Assembly: GCA_947258735.1 (NCBI GenBank)
Contig: CAMYJJ010000201.1
Coordinates: forward strand, 1 to 5,492
DNA from: Thermodesulfovibrionia bacterium
GTDB lineage: Bacteria; Nitrospirota; Thermodesulfovibrionia; UBA6902
Direction: 5' to 3'
Length of the DNA stretch: 5,492 nt
The position numbers and the translations under genes are program-made. The notes under the pieces are model-generated. The model ran no database searches. It saw nothing but the letters and a program-made list of their open reading frames with translations, and was not told where the DNA came from. Positions 5,393 to 5,492 of the stretch are shown piece after piece (within the stretch, counting starts at the first letter, position 1; every line of letters starts with the position of its first letter).

Positions 5393-5492
5393 TTTTTTAT
5401 CCTAAATGATGTATTTTACTGCTCTGGAAATCTGTTACGGGGACGTGGAATCTGAACTGTTTAACTAAAACACGTAACTGAAATTACAACAA
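5393..5492. other. Upstream region of the repeat-protein gene
   Basis: This 100-bp stretch up to the window edge contains the RBS of the - strand gene (AGGAT complement at 5399-5403, followed by an A-run to the start). I see no open reading frame of note and no convincing -35/-10 pair on either strand. A 6-bp inverted repeat, GTTACG (5434-5439) with CGTAAC (5473-5478), is present but is short and widely spaced. Confidence 0.5.

Overview
The window reads as a chromosomal segment of a Gram-negative-type bacterium with moderate GC. It moves from a conserved housekeeping block (ribosomal proteins, then arginine biosynthesis) into two exported envelope or surface proteins. No mobile element, tRNA, rRNA or CRISPR array is visible. 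The lineage cannot be fixed from this sequence. The rplM-rpsI-argC-argJ order, a LysM protein with FlgT-like C-terminal modules, and a MopE-type Cys/Asp-repeat protein ending in a fibronectin type III domain together make me think of Nitrospirota or Desulfobacterota (former Deltaproteobacteria). That is an inference from recalled gene content, not a search result.

Layout, left to right. Bases 1-108 are the 3' end of rplM (L13). rpsI (S9, 123-515) follows with its Shine-Dalgarno sequence abutting the rplM stop. A strong intrinsic terminator (570-600) closes this ribosomal operon. A likely promoter around 599-630 then drives argC (653-1699) and argJ (1699-2904), which overlap by one base (TGATG). 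ArgC reduces N-acetylglutamyl-phosphate. ArgJ moves the acetyl group from acetylornithine back to glutamate. Their pairing indicates the acetyl-recycling (cyclic) route to ornithine and arginine.

After a 159-bp gap (2905-3063), with an AT-rich stretch that may carry a promoter, comes a secreted LysM protein (3064-4035, + strand). It converges with a secreted, cysteine-rich, acidic-repeat protein on the - strand (4043-5392), leaving only 7 bp between the two stop codons. The second protein has 36 cysteines after its signal peptide, several MopE-like metal-binding units, an internal 183-bp duplication at a spacing of exactly 537 bp, and one C-terminal Fn3 domain. The last 100 bases (5393-5492) hold its ribosome binding site and otherwise nothing I can name.

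The most unusual object is the repeat protein. It belongs to a recognisable but poorly understood family, so I do not claim a new system. The more specific observations are its modular duplication, its degenerate last repeat joined directly to Fn3, the SD-less coupled argJ start behind a pyrimidine tract, and the tight convergent junction.
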